Positions 11,084-21,226 of a DNA stretch of 64,000 nt are shown one piece after another (the first letter of the stretch is position 1; each line of letters starts with the position of its first letter). The notes under the pieces were generated by a model that saw only the letters and a program-made list of their open reading frames with translations, had not been told where the DNA came from and did no database searches. Both the position numbers and the translations under genes were made by a program. The stretch comes from Nemertoderma westbladi (lineage: Eukaryota > Xenacoelomorpha > Nemertodermatida > Nemertodermatidae), in NCBI GenBank assembly GCA_032718475.1, contig JAUCBJ010006746.1, forward strand, positions 1-64,000, written 5' to 3'.

Positions 11084-11866
11084 TTTAGCTATTTAGGTTG
11101 GTTTAACAGTAGTAGGATTTTGTTGGACCAATGATATAGACATTGTGTCCTTCCTATTTTTTTGTCATCATTCAGTTATTAATCTTCACTTAATCGTTCT
11201 TACAGTTTTTGTCATTGTCACTTCTTTTAATTGCAAATGCTGATTTCTGCTGTTATGCTTGCTTGATTAATGACTTTAAACAATGATTACTGCTTAGACT
11301 GATTCTTGATTTCTTTAATCTTTGCAATGTAGCAAATCCTTACAAAGATTTTCCCTTTTGACAATCACACTGTTTGTTAATGCATGCGCTGATACGGTAA
11401 TTGTTCACTTTAGCATGCCGGGCTAAGGGTACCGGTAGGCGTCGTGGGCGCACTGTGGAAGCTACGGAAGGAGGAGTGGAGGATCCAATGTGGGGCAACG
11501 CTGGCGGGGACCAGTAGTTGTGGTCGGGCTAATCAGTTAGGGGACCGGGGACCGGTCGTGTCATTGCAGCATTCGGGGGCTGACGATCCAGATTTCGTCT
11601 CGGCCTTGCAGTACTGCGGTAACATAGTGGGATTTAGCTAGGAAGGCCGCATGTAGCTTGGGTGGTCTTGACCTTTTACACTAGCGCTACTAGCGCTGTC
11701 AATAGCGCTACCAGCTCTGCCACTAACGCTATTTTATGTTGTGTTGTTTAAGGAGTGCCTGATGTTTGATTGTAATGTTTAGCTAGGCGCTATTCCTATT
11801 GATTGTTTTCTATTTCTAAACTTATGCTTATTAATTGCTGTTAGGTCAAAATAATACAGTATTTAT
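11084..11866. other. Unique spacer, no gene seen
   Basis: This joins the minisatellite to element 2. A 65-codon open frame at 11444 has no family resemblance. Three AGCGCT palindromes lie close together at about 11682-11710. I see no RNA gene or transposon end apart from the left target duplication of element 2 (TTTAT at 11862-11866). Confidence 0.5.
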
Positions 11867-13093
11867 TGTTCGCGCTTTCAGACCTTTAGCAGTTTAACCT
11901 GCCAAATTGGGATGTCTTCTAGATAATAAATCGACTTTAGCCTATGACGAGTATTTGATACACTACATTAGCCGAAGCCAGTCTATGCGCGACCATTCAC
12001 CCGCTGGATATACCCGGGAGACTGGATTCGGAAGCTTAATCTTATTGCGGTGTAGGCCTACTGTATTATTCGACTGATCGTAATATATAATCTCTGACAA
12101 ATATTATTCACTTTCGGGAAATATTAACAGTTCCTTTAGGACGTGGCGCTCTAAATATGTAAACAGAGTTATGACTTAAACTAGACACAATGGGATGGCT
12201 ATAGATTCACGTATATGGCGCATTCTTTAGGAGATGCTTTGTTATCAGTCACAATCATACACACTACTGCACAATACTGCACACCGATCTGCCGACCTTC
12301 ACTAATTTTAGTCACATCTCAGTCTCACTCATGTAGTGCCTATGAAATAGCATTAGATTCACTCCAAAACCACTTTAATGTAAGTCGCAATTGGTATATG
12401 TAACCGGTCTCTCTTACCTTCAGTATATCAAGAAGATTGAGGGTTTTATAATTATTTATCGATATTCCAAATATAATAATATTCCATCAACTGATATAAT
12501 GAATAACCGACAGTAAATAGCAGTAAAAATGCGGTGTTTGTAGTTGACAATATGATTAGGTGAGTGAGTAAGTAAGATAACAGATATACGTTCTATAATT
12601 AAGCCTACTAATGTTGGGCTAAAGTCTGAAAAACACAGAGATTCCAAAGCCGGTCTTCTAGGCTCGGGAAAACCAACACAACTGATCCCTCTGGGCTGTT
12701 GTAGGTATCTTTCAACACAAAGAGAAACAGCTCTCATTGGCCGAGTTCCAGATTCTGTAGGTTCCACGAATGTCTAAATGCCGAACTATTCGGGTTTTTG
12801 CAGCCCATATTCAACACAAGGCGAAATCACTCTGATTGGTGGATCATTGTTCTGATTGGTTGATCGAACAGAACAAAGAGCCTATAGGCGTACAGCAAAT
12901 CGGTTGGTAGATTGCGTCATTTGAGTTAGGTAGTTTAGAGTATTTGAGCGCATTGTGGGAAAACTGGCTTTTTATGTCCGCTAAAGCACACATGCAGACA
13001 CAGCGGGTAAATCGCTAGTTATGTCCTCTAAAAACACCTTACACAGTACATTGCGGAGAAAAGGGCCAGTTATATCCCGCAAAAGCTTTTACA
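11867..13093 (-). repeat. 3' LTR of BEL element 2
   Basis: Nearly identical to 28416-29651. I count fewer than ten base changes plus one complex indel near 12310-12335. Minus-strand ends are TGTAAAAGC... and ...GCGCGAACA. A 103-codon minus-strand frame at 12456-12767 is also present in the other LTR, but only because the LTRs are copies of each other. Confidence 0.92.
12725..12860 (-). promoter_or_regulatory. CCAAT boxes in LTR of element 2
   Basis: Three CCAAT pentamers on the minus strand, from plus-strand ATTGG at about 12735, 12835 and 12855, two of them as CCAATCAG. The same set is in the other LTR near 29294-29420, and at least one is in the diverged LTR near 469. No convincing TATA box follows, so a promoter here is an inference. 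Confidence 0.35.
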
Positions 13094-13101
13094 CCGCTCC
13101 C
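13094..13101 (-). other. Polypurine tract of element 2
   Basis: GGGAGCGG on the minus strand directly abuts the TGTAAAAGC start of the 3' LTR. It compares with GGAAGCGG in element 1. Confidence 0.6.
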
Positions 13102-13119
13102 AGAAAATGGGATTTAATT

Positions 13120-14533
13120 CTATAAAATATAAAAAATCACAGTTTCTAAAATATAAAAATACTCTAAACAGCTAGTCTTTCTTTCGCGGACGGCGTTTAC
13201 GCAGTTTTTTTTGAGGCTAGCAAGAGTCCTTTTCTCTTTGGGGCGAGCCACTTTACTAGGAGGGCTGTAACTCCTGGGTGAAGGGTGCAATACAATTGCA
13301 TCAGAAGGTTTAGGGTTACGGTCGATGTCTCGTCCATTTCGATATGCTTCTCCTCGAGCTGATTTTCCTCCGCTTATCGTTGGATGCGTTCGTCCAAAAC
13401 TCTTGCAGAGAATAGGGTCGTCCAAGTTCGATATCTTCTTAGAGATTCTGGATTTCCTGATCGAACTGAGATAAAGTTAATTCGTTTACCGCTTGGACTT
13501 GCTGCTGCAATTTACGTTTCTCTAAACAATTGTAGGTTCATATTCCGATCTTTTGACGAATAGTGTCCAACGCGTTTCGTACAACTCTCTCCTCCGCCTC
13601 GGTGACAGGTTGTATCGGGTTAAACAGGGACGATGATACGGTTGAATGACGATATTAGATGTCTGCGTCCCAATCCAACTAGGTAAGATGGGCGAATATT
13701 TAGGGAGCCCACAATCGGAGTGCCACCGACTAACTGTTCGGGTAGCACTAGATCTTTGAACAGTGAGTACAGTTCGGGAGGATCCATGATACTATTAGGA
13801 TCAAGAGTCTGGGTTCTCACTAGGGAGTGAGGAGGTCTGATCGAGTATTCCGGAACTCGGATCATAGGTTTATTTAAGGATCGTTTGAATCAAGCGAGCG
13901 TAGGTGATACATCGAACAAGTTTCGCTCGAAACTCCCGTAAATATAGCGAGTAAAACCGTGTTTAAAGCAACGTCTCTACGGATGTTTATGTCTTTCCGT
14001 TTGTTGGTTGGGTCTTGGGCATTCATCGTAATAATACCAAAGACACACGTCTTGTAGGGGAAACACAGGTGATATTTATTCGGTTTTACAACGTTTCTCT
14101 CAAGGATTCCAAATATACGTTGGAGTTACCGCGTTTATCCGGTTCTTTAACGTCTTCTCTTTCGAGTCGATTTCGAATAGAATTTTCGCATTCTATTTTC
14201 AGTTTATCGTTCCGACTCCGCTGGGTGGGATATTTAAATAGTACCATTTCCCTTTTCGGTGTCGAAATCGTCCGTATCGTGTAAATCGATAGGATGGCCG
14301 GTAGTTAAGAAGTCCATATACGTACCATTACGATGCGTATAGCGAGCGGTGAACTTTCTATAATCCAATTCACGCGTAAGTTGCTCCTGGGACATTGGCG
14401 GTTCGATATAATGAACATCGTCCTCCGTAGTAGTTGGACCAACGTCACCGCGTATCAAGCTATCGTCAAACGCTTGTAAAGGTAGAGTATATCGCTCCCT
14501 GATACCAAGATCATCTTCTATCAACTCAGACAT
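13120..14533 (-). pseudogene. Extra 3' ORF of BEL element 2 (broken)
   Basis: Three minus-strand open frames follow one another in different phases. 14234-14533 (99 aa) starts MSELIEDDLGIRERYTLPLQ and is acidic. 13620-13865 holds LYSLFKDLVLPEQLVG and GLGRRHLISSFNRIIVPV. 13120-13425 ends in a basic Pro/Lys/Arg-rich region (SYSPPSKVARPKEKRT). The phase changes point to one protein broken by indels, roughly 400 aa long. The middle and basic end resemble the element-1 ORF at 1755-2237. I do not recognise the family, and no signal peptide, membrane segment or catalytic motif is visible. Its place between Pol and the 3' LTR suggests an accessory or envelope-position gene. Function is not assigned. 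Confidence 0.45.
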
Positions 14534-14539
14534 ATCTGC

Positions 14540-16166
14540 TATATGAGTTTATCAATATTATAATGAGTTTACATTTAGGCTAGCGGGCGTCGCTGCCTAC
14601 CCCTCTCTGCCCCCGGACAGCGCAAGATCCTCAGCACTGGTGTACTTTCGCCGATGTGCCTATCGCCAACGTCGTAGCTGCACAACGACCACAACAACCA
14701 GCGCGAGTCACTCCACCGTCCGTCCCAAAGGCTTAGATTTACTTCAGGTTCTTACTGGAGAGTTAGGGCTACTTTCACAATTGCGACTCGCTACTGTAAA
14801 CACACTTTAGTAGTAACATTCACCTATAAACGCACAAATTCCACACAACTGTCACAAACCGCACACATTGGGGCCATTTGTCCGTTAGTCAGTGCCTTCC
14901 GGAATGCCACATTATTATTGGGTATCCTTGGATACTAGCAGTGTGCTATTTTATTCCTTATGCTATTTAATGGGGCAAGCCTTTATTGTTCTTTTAACTC
15001 ACTTCTAATTCTAGCGTGGTTGTTGCCATGGTGACATTATGGAAAGCTAGCGGTAGAATTAGGGTAATTCTCATGCATACAGATCTGGGATGCTATTTAA
15101 TAGTAATTCTTTAATGGTCAATATCCTCTCTATACATGATTTTATGAATTTTATCGGCTATTGACTATATATTGGAGATTCTCGCACACTAATACACTTA
15201 ATAGAGTGAATCTCCGCTCCCATGATCTATTAATTAAAGGAATTTTGGGAATGTTATAAATTGCATAAAAATGACAATTTATCAAATTCGTTAAAATATG
15301 AATTTAAATTTATTCCCGTAAATTTTATTATTTAATATTAAATAGACACAATTTTATTCCAGAACATGTCTGGGGACTGGGATCCTTGATTCTAGGAAAT
15401 TGGTCTTTTTAAGAAGATCGGTAAGTGCTACGATATCTTAATAGACTAGAATTTTAAAGGATCTAAAATTTGACAGATTTTGTAAATATTAATAATTAAT
15501 ATTTAGGATGGGCACCAGTTTATTCCAGAACTTGTCTGGGGACGTTAACCACTGATTCTAGAATTTTGTCTTTCAAGTATATCGGTGGGTGCCGCGATAT
15601 CTTAATAGACTAGAATTGCAGATGGTCAAAGGGTTTAACAGATTTATTTTACGTTATACGCTACTGTTAAAGGGACATCACGCTACTATATGTATTATTT
15701 AATATACGGTATGAGAGCAATATCGCACAAAGCAATGTCAGTGAGAAGAGGCAAGTCGTTTCCAAGGTCTACCCAGAGCTTGGTTTAGCCGAGACACGAG
15801 GATCTGAATTTTGCATTCCTAATACTCTACTTACCAATAATACTTGAATATAGTAGGAGCTTTATTGTACTTTAATAAGTACGGACATTTCATCTTACTG
15901 TAGTTACGTATTTGTAATGTAATACGGACAGTAAGGAAAGAGAAAAAGAATGATTTCTCGCCGTCGCACTAAATATATAATAGATAAGTAATTAAGTAAT
16001 AAACGCGAATATATATTGCACTAATCTACTAAATAATCGCTAAAATAACATTCTACTAAATAAAATTAAAGAAAACGATTATAATAAAATTACATAATAA
16101 TACATACATAAATATAAAATAATAAGAATATAAAATAATATAGTCACACACCCACTCCAGACGCTG
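14540..16166. other. Noncoding stretch of element 2
   Basis: AT-rich sequence between the Pol tail and the 3' ORF with no open frame of note. It contains a two-copy direct repeat listed separately. The first 200 bases upstream of the 3' ORF are GC-richer (14580-14720), and the corresponding place in element 1 (2775-2840) also is. Confidence 0.5.
15354..15646. repeat. 166-bp two-copy tandem repeat
   Basis: Copies start at 15354 and 15520, both opening ttattccagaac and sharing gtctgggga, gattctag, atcggt and gatatcttaatagactagaa in order. The second copy is shorter at its end. Confidence 0.75.
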
Positions 16167-17393
16167 TTACGTTGGGGAGTCCCTAGATGTTTGTTGGATT
16201 AGGGAGGTGGTCGTGGGAAGAGTATCTTGCCTTCCATAGTTTCCGGACAGTTCTCGGTCTCTTTCCAGTAAACATAAACGACCAACTGGGCGATTGAGCT
16301 GCTGTGTCTCGAAGACAATTCCAGGTTTCCTCTTCGTCCTGGAATAGTGACGATAGAAACATCGCTTCAAATACACGACGGCCTTACAAAGCCGATTCCA
16401 GGATCTATAGTGGTCCATCGCTCCCGGCAGGAGAGGTGAGAGTCCCGGCGAGACGTCTGGTGTTCCAGATCTCCAGTCTCTCTCTCTGATCTCCACAACA
16501 GATCGGTTCGCGGTGGGGGAGTTTAGATCCACAGCGTCGTCCCTGGCAATGTGTAATACAGACAGATCTATCACGGGTTTAAATAACCTTGATTTACTCG
16601 TCCGGGTTTTAGGTTTGACTTTCTCCGCTCCCTTGGCTTGTCTAATCTCAGCCGTGGTAAGATGGGGAGGCCATTCATCTTCTTTACTTAGGAAGTCGGG
16701 TCCACCTAACCAGTCTGGAGTATCTGTCAGTTCTTGAGGAGTTGCTCCTCTGGAAGCGATGTCGGCTAGATTAATCGTCTCGGGGCAATGTCTCCATTGA
16801 TCTACATTGGAGTTAATATCGTCATTATCTGAGGAGTATGGTGTTCCCTCAGTTGGGTCGTCTACCTCACTGCTCTCCACTTCCCATTCTCTTACTTGAT
16901 ATACCTGATCTTTCGGTAATCTTTCCATGAGAGTTCTACGGGAAGGGCCAGTAAAGTACCAACCCACTCTAGTTCTTCCCGCATAAGCTTGTAGTGGTTG
17001 CGGTTGAGCAGGCCGTTTCTCCAATGTCTCGAGCGCTTCATGCGCGTTTTGACCGATGAGTATTTGCACTCCAGGGTAATCGGTGTTGAATCTAGGTATA
17101 TCAAGCTGCTGGGTGAAATCGTCCTCATCCCAGTTATAAGGTTCCACTTGGCTGGTAGCGAAGTTCTTTATCGCCACCATTTTTACTGATCTTATGCTGT
17201 GTTCTCCTAGTTCATCCTGGGGGGTGGACAACGCACCTACGTAATAATCCGCTATTACTGTAGATTTCCAAACCTGCATAATTCCTGACATGTTTAGCTT
17301 AGTTCGGAACTTGGGTTGTCCAGCAAAGATGTCTTCAGCTAGTTCTTTGTCGATGAATGTTCCTGTGCTACCGGAGTCAAGGAGGGCATTCAC
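16167..17393 (-). CDS. Aspartic protease with condensed Pol remnant (element 2)
   Basis: An open frame of 408 codons. The listed start is a GTG, and the frame is open further upstream to about 17545, so entry is likely by frameshift from gag. The retropepsin active site ALLDSGSTGTF is at residues 3-13, followed by the BEL protease body (LNMSGIMQVWKS, VAIKNF, ILIGQNAHEALE, YAGRTRVGWYFTGPSRR). At about residue 190-200 the frame runs straight into QWRHCPETINLADIASRG and GGPDFL, the C-terminal end of a BEL RNase H, with no reverse transcriptase between. Then comes the pre-integrase linker (MDHYRSWNRLCKAVVYLKR), and at about residue 365 it jumps to LNRPVGRLCLLE, which normally ends the post-integrase domain. 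So two large domain blocks are missing while the frame stays open. The protease could process Gag. DNA synthesis and integration would have to be supplied by another element. Confidence 0.82.
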   Translation of the reverse strand: MNALLDSGSTGTFIDKELAEDIFAGQPKFRTKLNMSGIMQVWKSTVIADYYVGALSTPQDELGEHSIRSVKMVAIKNFATSQVEPYNWDEDDFTQQLDIPRFNTDYPGVQILIGQNAHEALETLEKRPAQPQPLQAYAGRTRVGWYFTGPSRRTLMERLPKDQVYQVREWEVESSEVDDPTEGTPYSSDNDDINSNVDQWRHCPETINLADIASRGATPQELTDTPDWLGGPDFLSKEDEWPPHLTTAEIRQAKGAEKVKPKTRTSKSRLFKPVIDLSVLHIARDDAVDLNSPTANRSVVEIRERDWRSGTPDVSPGLSPLLPGAMDHYRSWNRLCKAVVYLKRCFYRHYSRTKRKPGIVFETQQLNRPVGRLCLLERDRELSGNYGRQDTLPTTTSLIQQTSRDSPT

Positions 17394-17500
17394 TATATAA
17401 CTCCTTGTAGGTCCGTGGACCCTTAACTGTACTACAGGAAATTCTCGGATTCCTACATTGGAAGTTGGTGCTTTCCAAGATGGTTGTCTGTCAGAAGTAG

Positions 17501-20284
17501 TTAGGGTGAGCTCGCTGTCGGTGTCCTTTTCATACGTAGTGCTCGATACACTGCGGTATTTATCATGTAACAGGATTCATCTTCGTCGGAGAATTCATCC
17601 GTATAGAATCCTTCCATCTCAGAACTTTGGTCAGTGTCGTTCACATCACTGAATTGGACATGTAGTTCGGAATCACTTACCTGACTCGGGCTGTTTCGTT
17701 CGAATTCAGTGTGCAACAAGATATGATGTTTCGCACCGCACTTTGCACACCTTGTGTCGGAGTAACAGGTTCGCCGTTGGTGTCCTTGTCTGAGGCAATT
17801 ATAATACAACCGCTTATCCCACATGACTTCCCGTCTATCCGTTAGTGATTTCCTCAGGAATTCATTACACGCACTTAAACGGTGGGGCCCGTCGCACAGC
17901 ACACATTTTGGTTTGATGTTACTTACCTTACTTTGGGTAACGTTGTGCACACTCGTTCTTTCCTCGGGCTTTCTTACATGAATTCTCTTAGGAGACGTAG
18001 GAAGAGTTTTTCTTACCTGTTCTCTCCTGTCATTGGTTCGAGACTTGAATTTACTTACGTCCTTAGGCGTTTTGTTGTCATAGTAAGATCTTTCAGTGTC
18101 TTTCCCGCTGTCTTCCTCTTGAGAAGCCTGGCTTTCGCCGTCGTCTGTATAACACACTGGTATTACCTTTCTCCTAGAAACGGGTTTCTCACTTACCTTA
18201 TTTTCCGGTGTCTTCTCTCTGGACTGCTTTAGGAGCTGTAATTTTACCTCTCCATCTAAGAATGACATGAGATCAGCCATGGTAGGATCTCTTCGTTGTT
18301 GTTCCATCATATACAACACTGTCTTGTCCCAGCGTGTACCTACTCCACCCTTGGGCAAATTAGATGCTAAGGCTCCTACAACCATAGAATTCTGGTATTC
18401 ATGAGACTTACCTAACCAATCTAGTTGTCTACAGATCTCCTGAATCTCGTCGGAAAACTCTATAATCCCGCTGCTAAGAAACTTTCGGGGCGCCATTAAT
18501 TTCGCATATAAATACCTAGCTATGTTAGTCCTATTACCATACCTGATGTTCAGGGTATCCCAAACTTGTCTTAATCCATCTGGATGTCCAATAAACTTTA
18601 ACGCCATTAACTTGGGAGATCCTTCCAAGCACTCGATGAGGAATCTAAGTTTCTCTCCATTAGATAGCACAGAGTTCTGTATGTTATCTTTGTAATATTC
18701 ATTAAAAGGTAACCATTTCATCTCATCTCCATTGAACTTGACGATCTCTCCCACCTTTACCGCTTGACGGGCTTCGGTTCTAGCCATTTGACGCGTAAAA
18801 CTTTCTTGGGCCATCGTGTTATTTAATATCGAGTTATCGGTATATAAATTTCTCGGATTATTATCAAGTCTATATGGAATATCATTGTCAACAGGTTTAT
18901 AATTACCCTTAATAGGGTTTACTATAGGAGTTTCCACTTCGCTAGCAGTATAGATGCGTGTAGGCTCCACACCTTGCGCATGAAATACTTCAGACCTAAC
19001 AGGTTGACACATTGTTACAGGGGGTGGTGGTATACCCCTTTGTGTATTTACTAATTTATCGCGTTCTAACGCGATACTTTGCTGCACTTCTTGCAACTCT
19101 AACCTACTTTCCCTTACTGTGCCCTTGAACTGCTTAACAGTCTCCTGCATCTGCCCGAGCAGGAGATCCATCCCCCGCCGTCTCTCATCCACCCACTCGA
19201 CCGCCGAAGCGGGAGCCGCCAACGTTGTAGCGGGCGGACGAGGGACAACGGGCGACAAATCATTAATATTTCGCTCGGAGTCCAAGACATAAACTGTCTC
19301 ATGGGCTGTTCTGCTGGGCACAGGTAGCTTAGTGCTATGCAAAGAGAATTTAGAGGTAGGTTCTGGGAGTACAGGTGTCTCTATCACCGAAGGGGTGGCT
19401 TCGAGAACAGGCCTAATTATTTCAGGCTCATCTACTATATTAGGGAGTCTGTCTATTTTAATAATTTGGTCTATGGGTTCTGTACTACCTAAGTCTGTGC
19501 TAGTTAGTTGTTTTCGAACAGCTGGGGGCAAATCAGGCAAGTTCTGACGGTGGGACATTCTTCTACGTCTGCTGAGACGAGATCTATTTCCTCCACCTTC
19601 AGTATCGGTGGTATCGCCTTCCTCAGATGATGTATATCCCTGTCTTTTGGGAGTAGATCGACTCATCATCTGCATTTGACTAGCTGTTAACTGTTTATTT
19701 ATGCAGTCTTGATTCTCTTGAATATTTTCCAACTCTAGTTGGGTGGTCTCTTCAGATGCTCTTCTTTCTGCTTCTGCCACTGCTCGCTTTCTTTCCGCTT
19801 CTACTGCTGCCGCTGCCGCTTTTCTTTCTGATTCTGCCGCTGCCGCTGCCGCTTTTCTATCCACTTCTGCCGCTTTTCTTTCTGCTTCTGCCTCTGCTGC
19901 TGCCGCTGCTGCTATCTTTCTGTCTTCTATACGTTTTTTCTTTACTTGTTCTTCTTGGACTCTAGTGATGCGGAGGCGTTCATCAAATTTAGCTTGGTTC
20001 GCAGCTCTCATATCCGCATCGATTGCGTCCAACACAAGCTTGGCTCCTTCACTATTAGGGCTAAGCCCCTCCAGCCTTCTCCTCAACTCTTCATCACCTA
20101 CAAAGCGTTGATAGTCTGACAGATAGATGTCAATAGCATCCCTCTTATGCGGTTTCTCTGCTGTCGCTTCACTTTCCACTTGGGAAAAGGTAGCGTCTGT
20201 TGATTCTCCAAGGGTTGAGCGCTCAGCTAACTGAGATTTCCACGGGGCAGTTCTTTGAACTTGGAGACTCACCGCTGTAACCAA
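17501..20284 (-). CDS. Gag polyprotein, capsid and zinc-knuckle part (element 2)
   Basis: An open frame of about 927 codons without a true ATG at its beginning (the first codon listed is TTG); it continues a shorter N-terminal Gag frame by a -1 phase change. An Ala/Glu/Arg coiled coil lies at about residues 95-195 (GCN codons form a near-repeat). A basic, Ser-rich segment (SRLSRRRRMSHRQNLP) lies near 245. The capsid-like DUF1759-type domain spans about 490-700 (VKFNGDEMKWLPFNEY, EKLRFLIECLEG, IEFSDEIQEICRQLDWLG). Zinc-binding clusters lie at about 795-860 (CVLCDGPHRLSAC, NCLRQGHQRRTC, CAKCGAKHHILLH). An acidic tail ends in SSP. This is the usual order for BEL/Pao Gag, which packages the element RNA in the cytoplasm. 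The protease frame follows in the -1 phase. Confidence 0.85.
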   Translation of the reverse strand: MVTAVSLQVQRTAPWKSQLAERSTLGESTDATFSQVESEATAEKPHKRDAIDIYLSDYQRFVGDEELRRRLEGLSPNSEGAKLVLDAIDADMRAANQAKFDERLRITRVQEEQVKKKRIEDRKIAAAAAAEAEAERKAAEVDRKAAAAAAESERKAAAAAVEAERKRAVAEAERRASEETTQLELENIQENQDCINKQLTASQMQMMSRSTPKRQGYTSSEEGDTTDTEGGGNRSRLSRRRRMSHRQNLPDLPPAVRKQLTSTDLGSTEPIDQIIKIDRLPNIVDEPEIIRPVLEATPSVIETPVLPEPTSKFSLHSTKLPVPSRTAHETVYVLDSERNINDLSPVVPRPPATTLAAPASAVEWVDERRRGMDLLLGQMQETVKQFKGTVRESRLELQEVQQSIALERDKLVNTQRGIPPPPVTMCQPVRSEVFHAQGVEPTRIYTASEVETPIVNPIKGNYKPVDNDIPYRLDNNPRNLYTDNSILNNTMAQESFTRQMARTEARQAVKVGEIVKFNGDEMKWLPFNEYYKDNIQNSVLSNGEKLRFLIECLEGSPKLMALKFIGHPDGLRQVWDTLNIRYGNRTNIARYLYAKLMAPRKFLSSGIIEFSDEIQEICRQLDWLGKSHEYQNSMVVGALASNLPKGGVGTRWDKTVLYMMEQQRRDPTMADLMSFLDGEVKLQLLKQSREKTPENKVSEKPVSRRKVIPVCYTDDGESQASQEEDSGKDTERSYYDNKTPKDVSKFKSRTNDRREQVRKTLPTSPKRIHVRKPEERTSVHNVTQSKVSNIKPKCVLCDGPHRLSACNEFLRKSLTDRREVMWDKRLYYNCLRQGHQRRTCYSDTRCAKCGAKHHILLHTEFERNSPSQVSDSELHVQFSDVNDTDQSSEMEGFYTDEFSDEDESCYMINTAVYRALRMKRTPTASSP

Positions 20285-21090
20285 GTCTTTACGGCAACTT
20301 GCAACGACGTGTCTTGTCTTCTTTTCGAAGCCTCCTCAAAGGCCGATAGGATTAGTCTGATTCTTAGAATTCTTTCTCGAACTTGATAAAGCAGCTCTCC
20401 CTGCTCTTGAGGTCCTTGTGGTTGTCTAAACAATTGTTCCTCTAATCGCTCCATGGAGCTGAAGAATCCCTGTACGTATCCGGCTGCTGACCTCTTCCAT
20501 ACAGCTGGATCGCTGGTTTCTTTTGTTACTCCCATCCTGTGTATGTCTTCCCAGGCAGCTTCCGATAAGTCAAACGGGAGTCCGGGTCCGGGGAAGTTCC
20601 ATTGCGACTCGACAATAGACTTCAGTTCTTCCCTTGTGTATCCCGCATAACTATCCTTGGTCGATCGCTTACTTCTCGCCCAATCAATCTGGTGTTCCTC
20701 CACCGCAATCAATACCCTAGTGAGTACGGCTGCAGGAAGGATGAGAAGGGGATCCGAATAAACCGCATCTGTCATCTTTGCTCCGTGCTCGGGTGTCAGC
20801 TCTACAGTATCCGCACTACTGGAGCTGTCGGGCCGCTGAGAAATAAGTTCTCGGCTCGCGGGTTGCTGCTGTTCCGCTGCTTCTTGGTCCCGCTTGACCT
20901 GAGCTCGAGTGCCTATGATAGACCTACGGTGTTGGACTAGCCTAGGGTCTGATACTACTACTGGAGGGATGATCTTTCTTACAGTAGGAGGTGAGTTGAA
21001 CTTCGGTCTCACACGTTCCACACTCCTGTCTGGGTCACAGATGGTTGTATCTAGGAGACTGTCTGACAGGTTTTGCTTTGTGTCAGACAT
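20269..21090 (-). CDS. Gag N-terminal domain (element 2)
   Basis: A 273-codon frame starting with ATG (MSDTKQNLSDSLLDTTICDP). It overlaps the next Gag frame by 16 nt and differs from it in phase by -1. The second half is predicted helical (ELLYQVRERILRIRLILSAFEE) with a conserved-looking WNFPGPGLPFDL stretch. I do not recognise it as a named domain. As the first ORF after the leader it is probably the Gag N-terminus. Both frames are open together for about 70 nt before its TGA (20271-20269). No textbook slippery heptamer is visible in that window. GGTGAGT spans the stop, so a splice donor is an alternative, as is a simple indel. Confidence 0.6.
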   Translation of the reverse strand: MSDTKQNLSDSLLDTTICDPDRSVERVRPKFNSPPTVRKIIPPVVVSDPRLVQHRRSIIGTRAQVKRDQEAAEQQQPASRELISQRPDSSSSADTVELTPEHGAKMTDAVYSDPLLILPAAVLTRVLIAVEEHQIDWARSKRSTKDSYAGYTREELKSIVESQWNFPGPGLPFDLSEAAWEDIHRMGVTKETSDPAVWKRSAAGYVQGFFSSMERLEEQLFRQPQGPQEQGELLYQVRERILRIRLILSAFEEASKRRQDTSLQVAVKTWLQR

Positions 21091-21226
21091 GTTTGTTTGT
21101 ACAGTTGAATGCCTACTGCTATATTACAGTTAAAGCAAGTCTAGTAATTCAGTATCAACTGTTAGCCTAGTAATTAATTACCGATACTGCTACTCAGTGT
21201 AGCGTGATATATATATAATATATTAG

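Noticed and set aside
9904-11096. Several long plus-strand ORFs (118-373 codons) and two minus-strand ones of 89 codons
   Set aside because: They are produced by the stop-poor 31-bp minisatellite read in every phase; there is no start context or family resemblance.
11444-11641. 65-codon plus-strand ORF
   Set aside because: Short, no resemblance, no supporting context.
12456-12767. 103-codon minus-strand ORF identical at 29015-29326
   Set aside because: The identity only reflects that the two LTRs are copies. I found no sign that the frame is kept in the diverged LTR at 1-769.
13620-14284. Plus-strand 89-codon ORF at 14015
   Set aside because: It lies antisense to the broken 3' ORF region of element 2 and resembles nothing.
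19743-20111. Plus-strand Ala/Ser- and Leu/Phe-rich ORFs
   Set aside because: They are the antisense of the Ala/Glu-rich Gag coiled coil in element 2.
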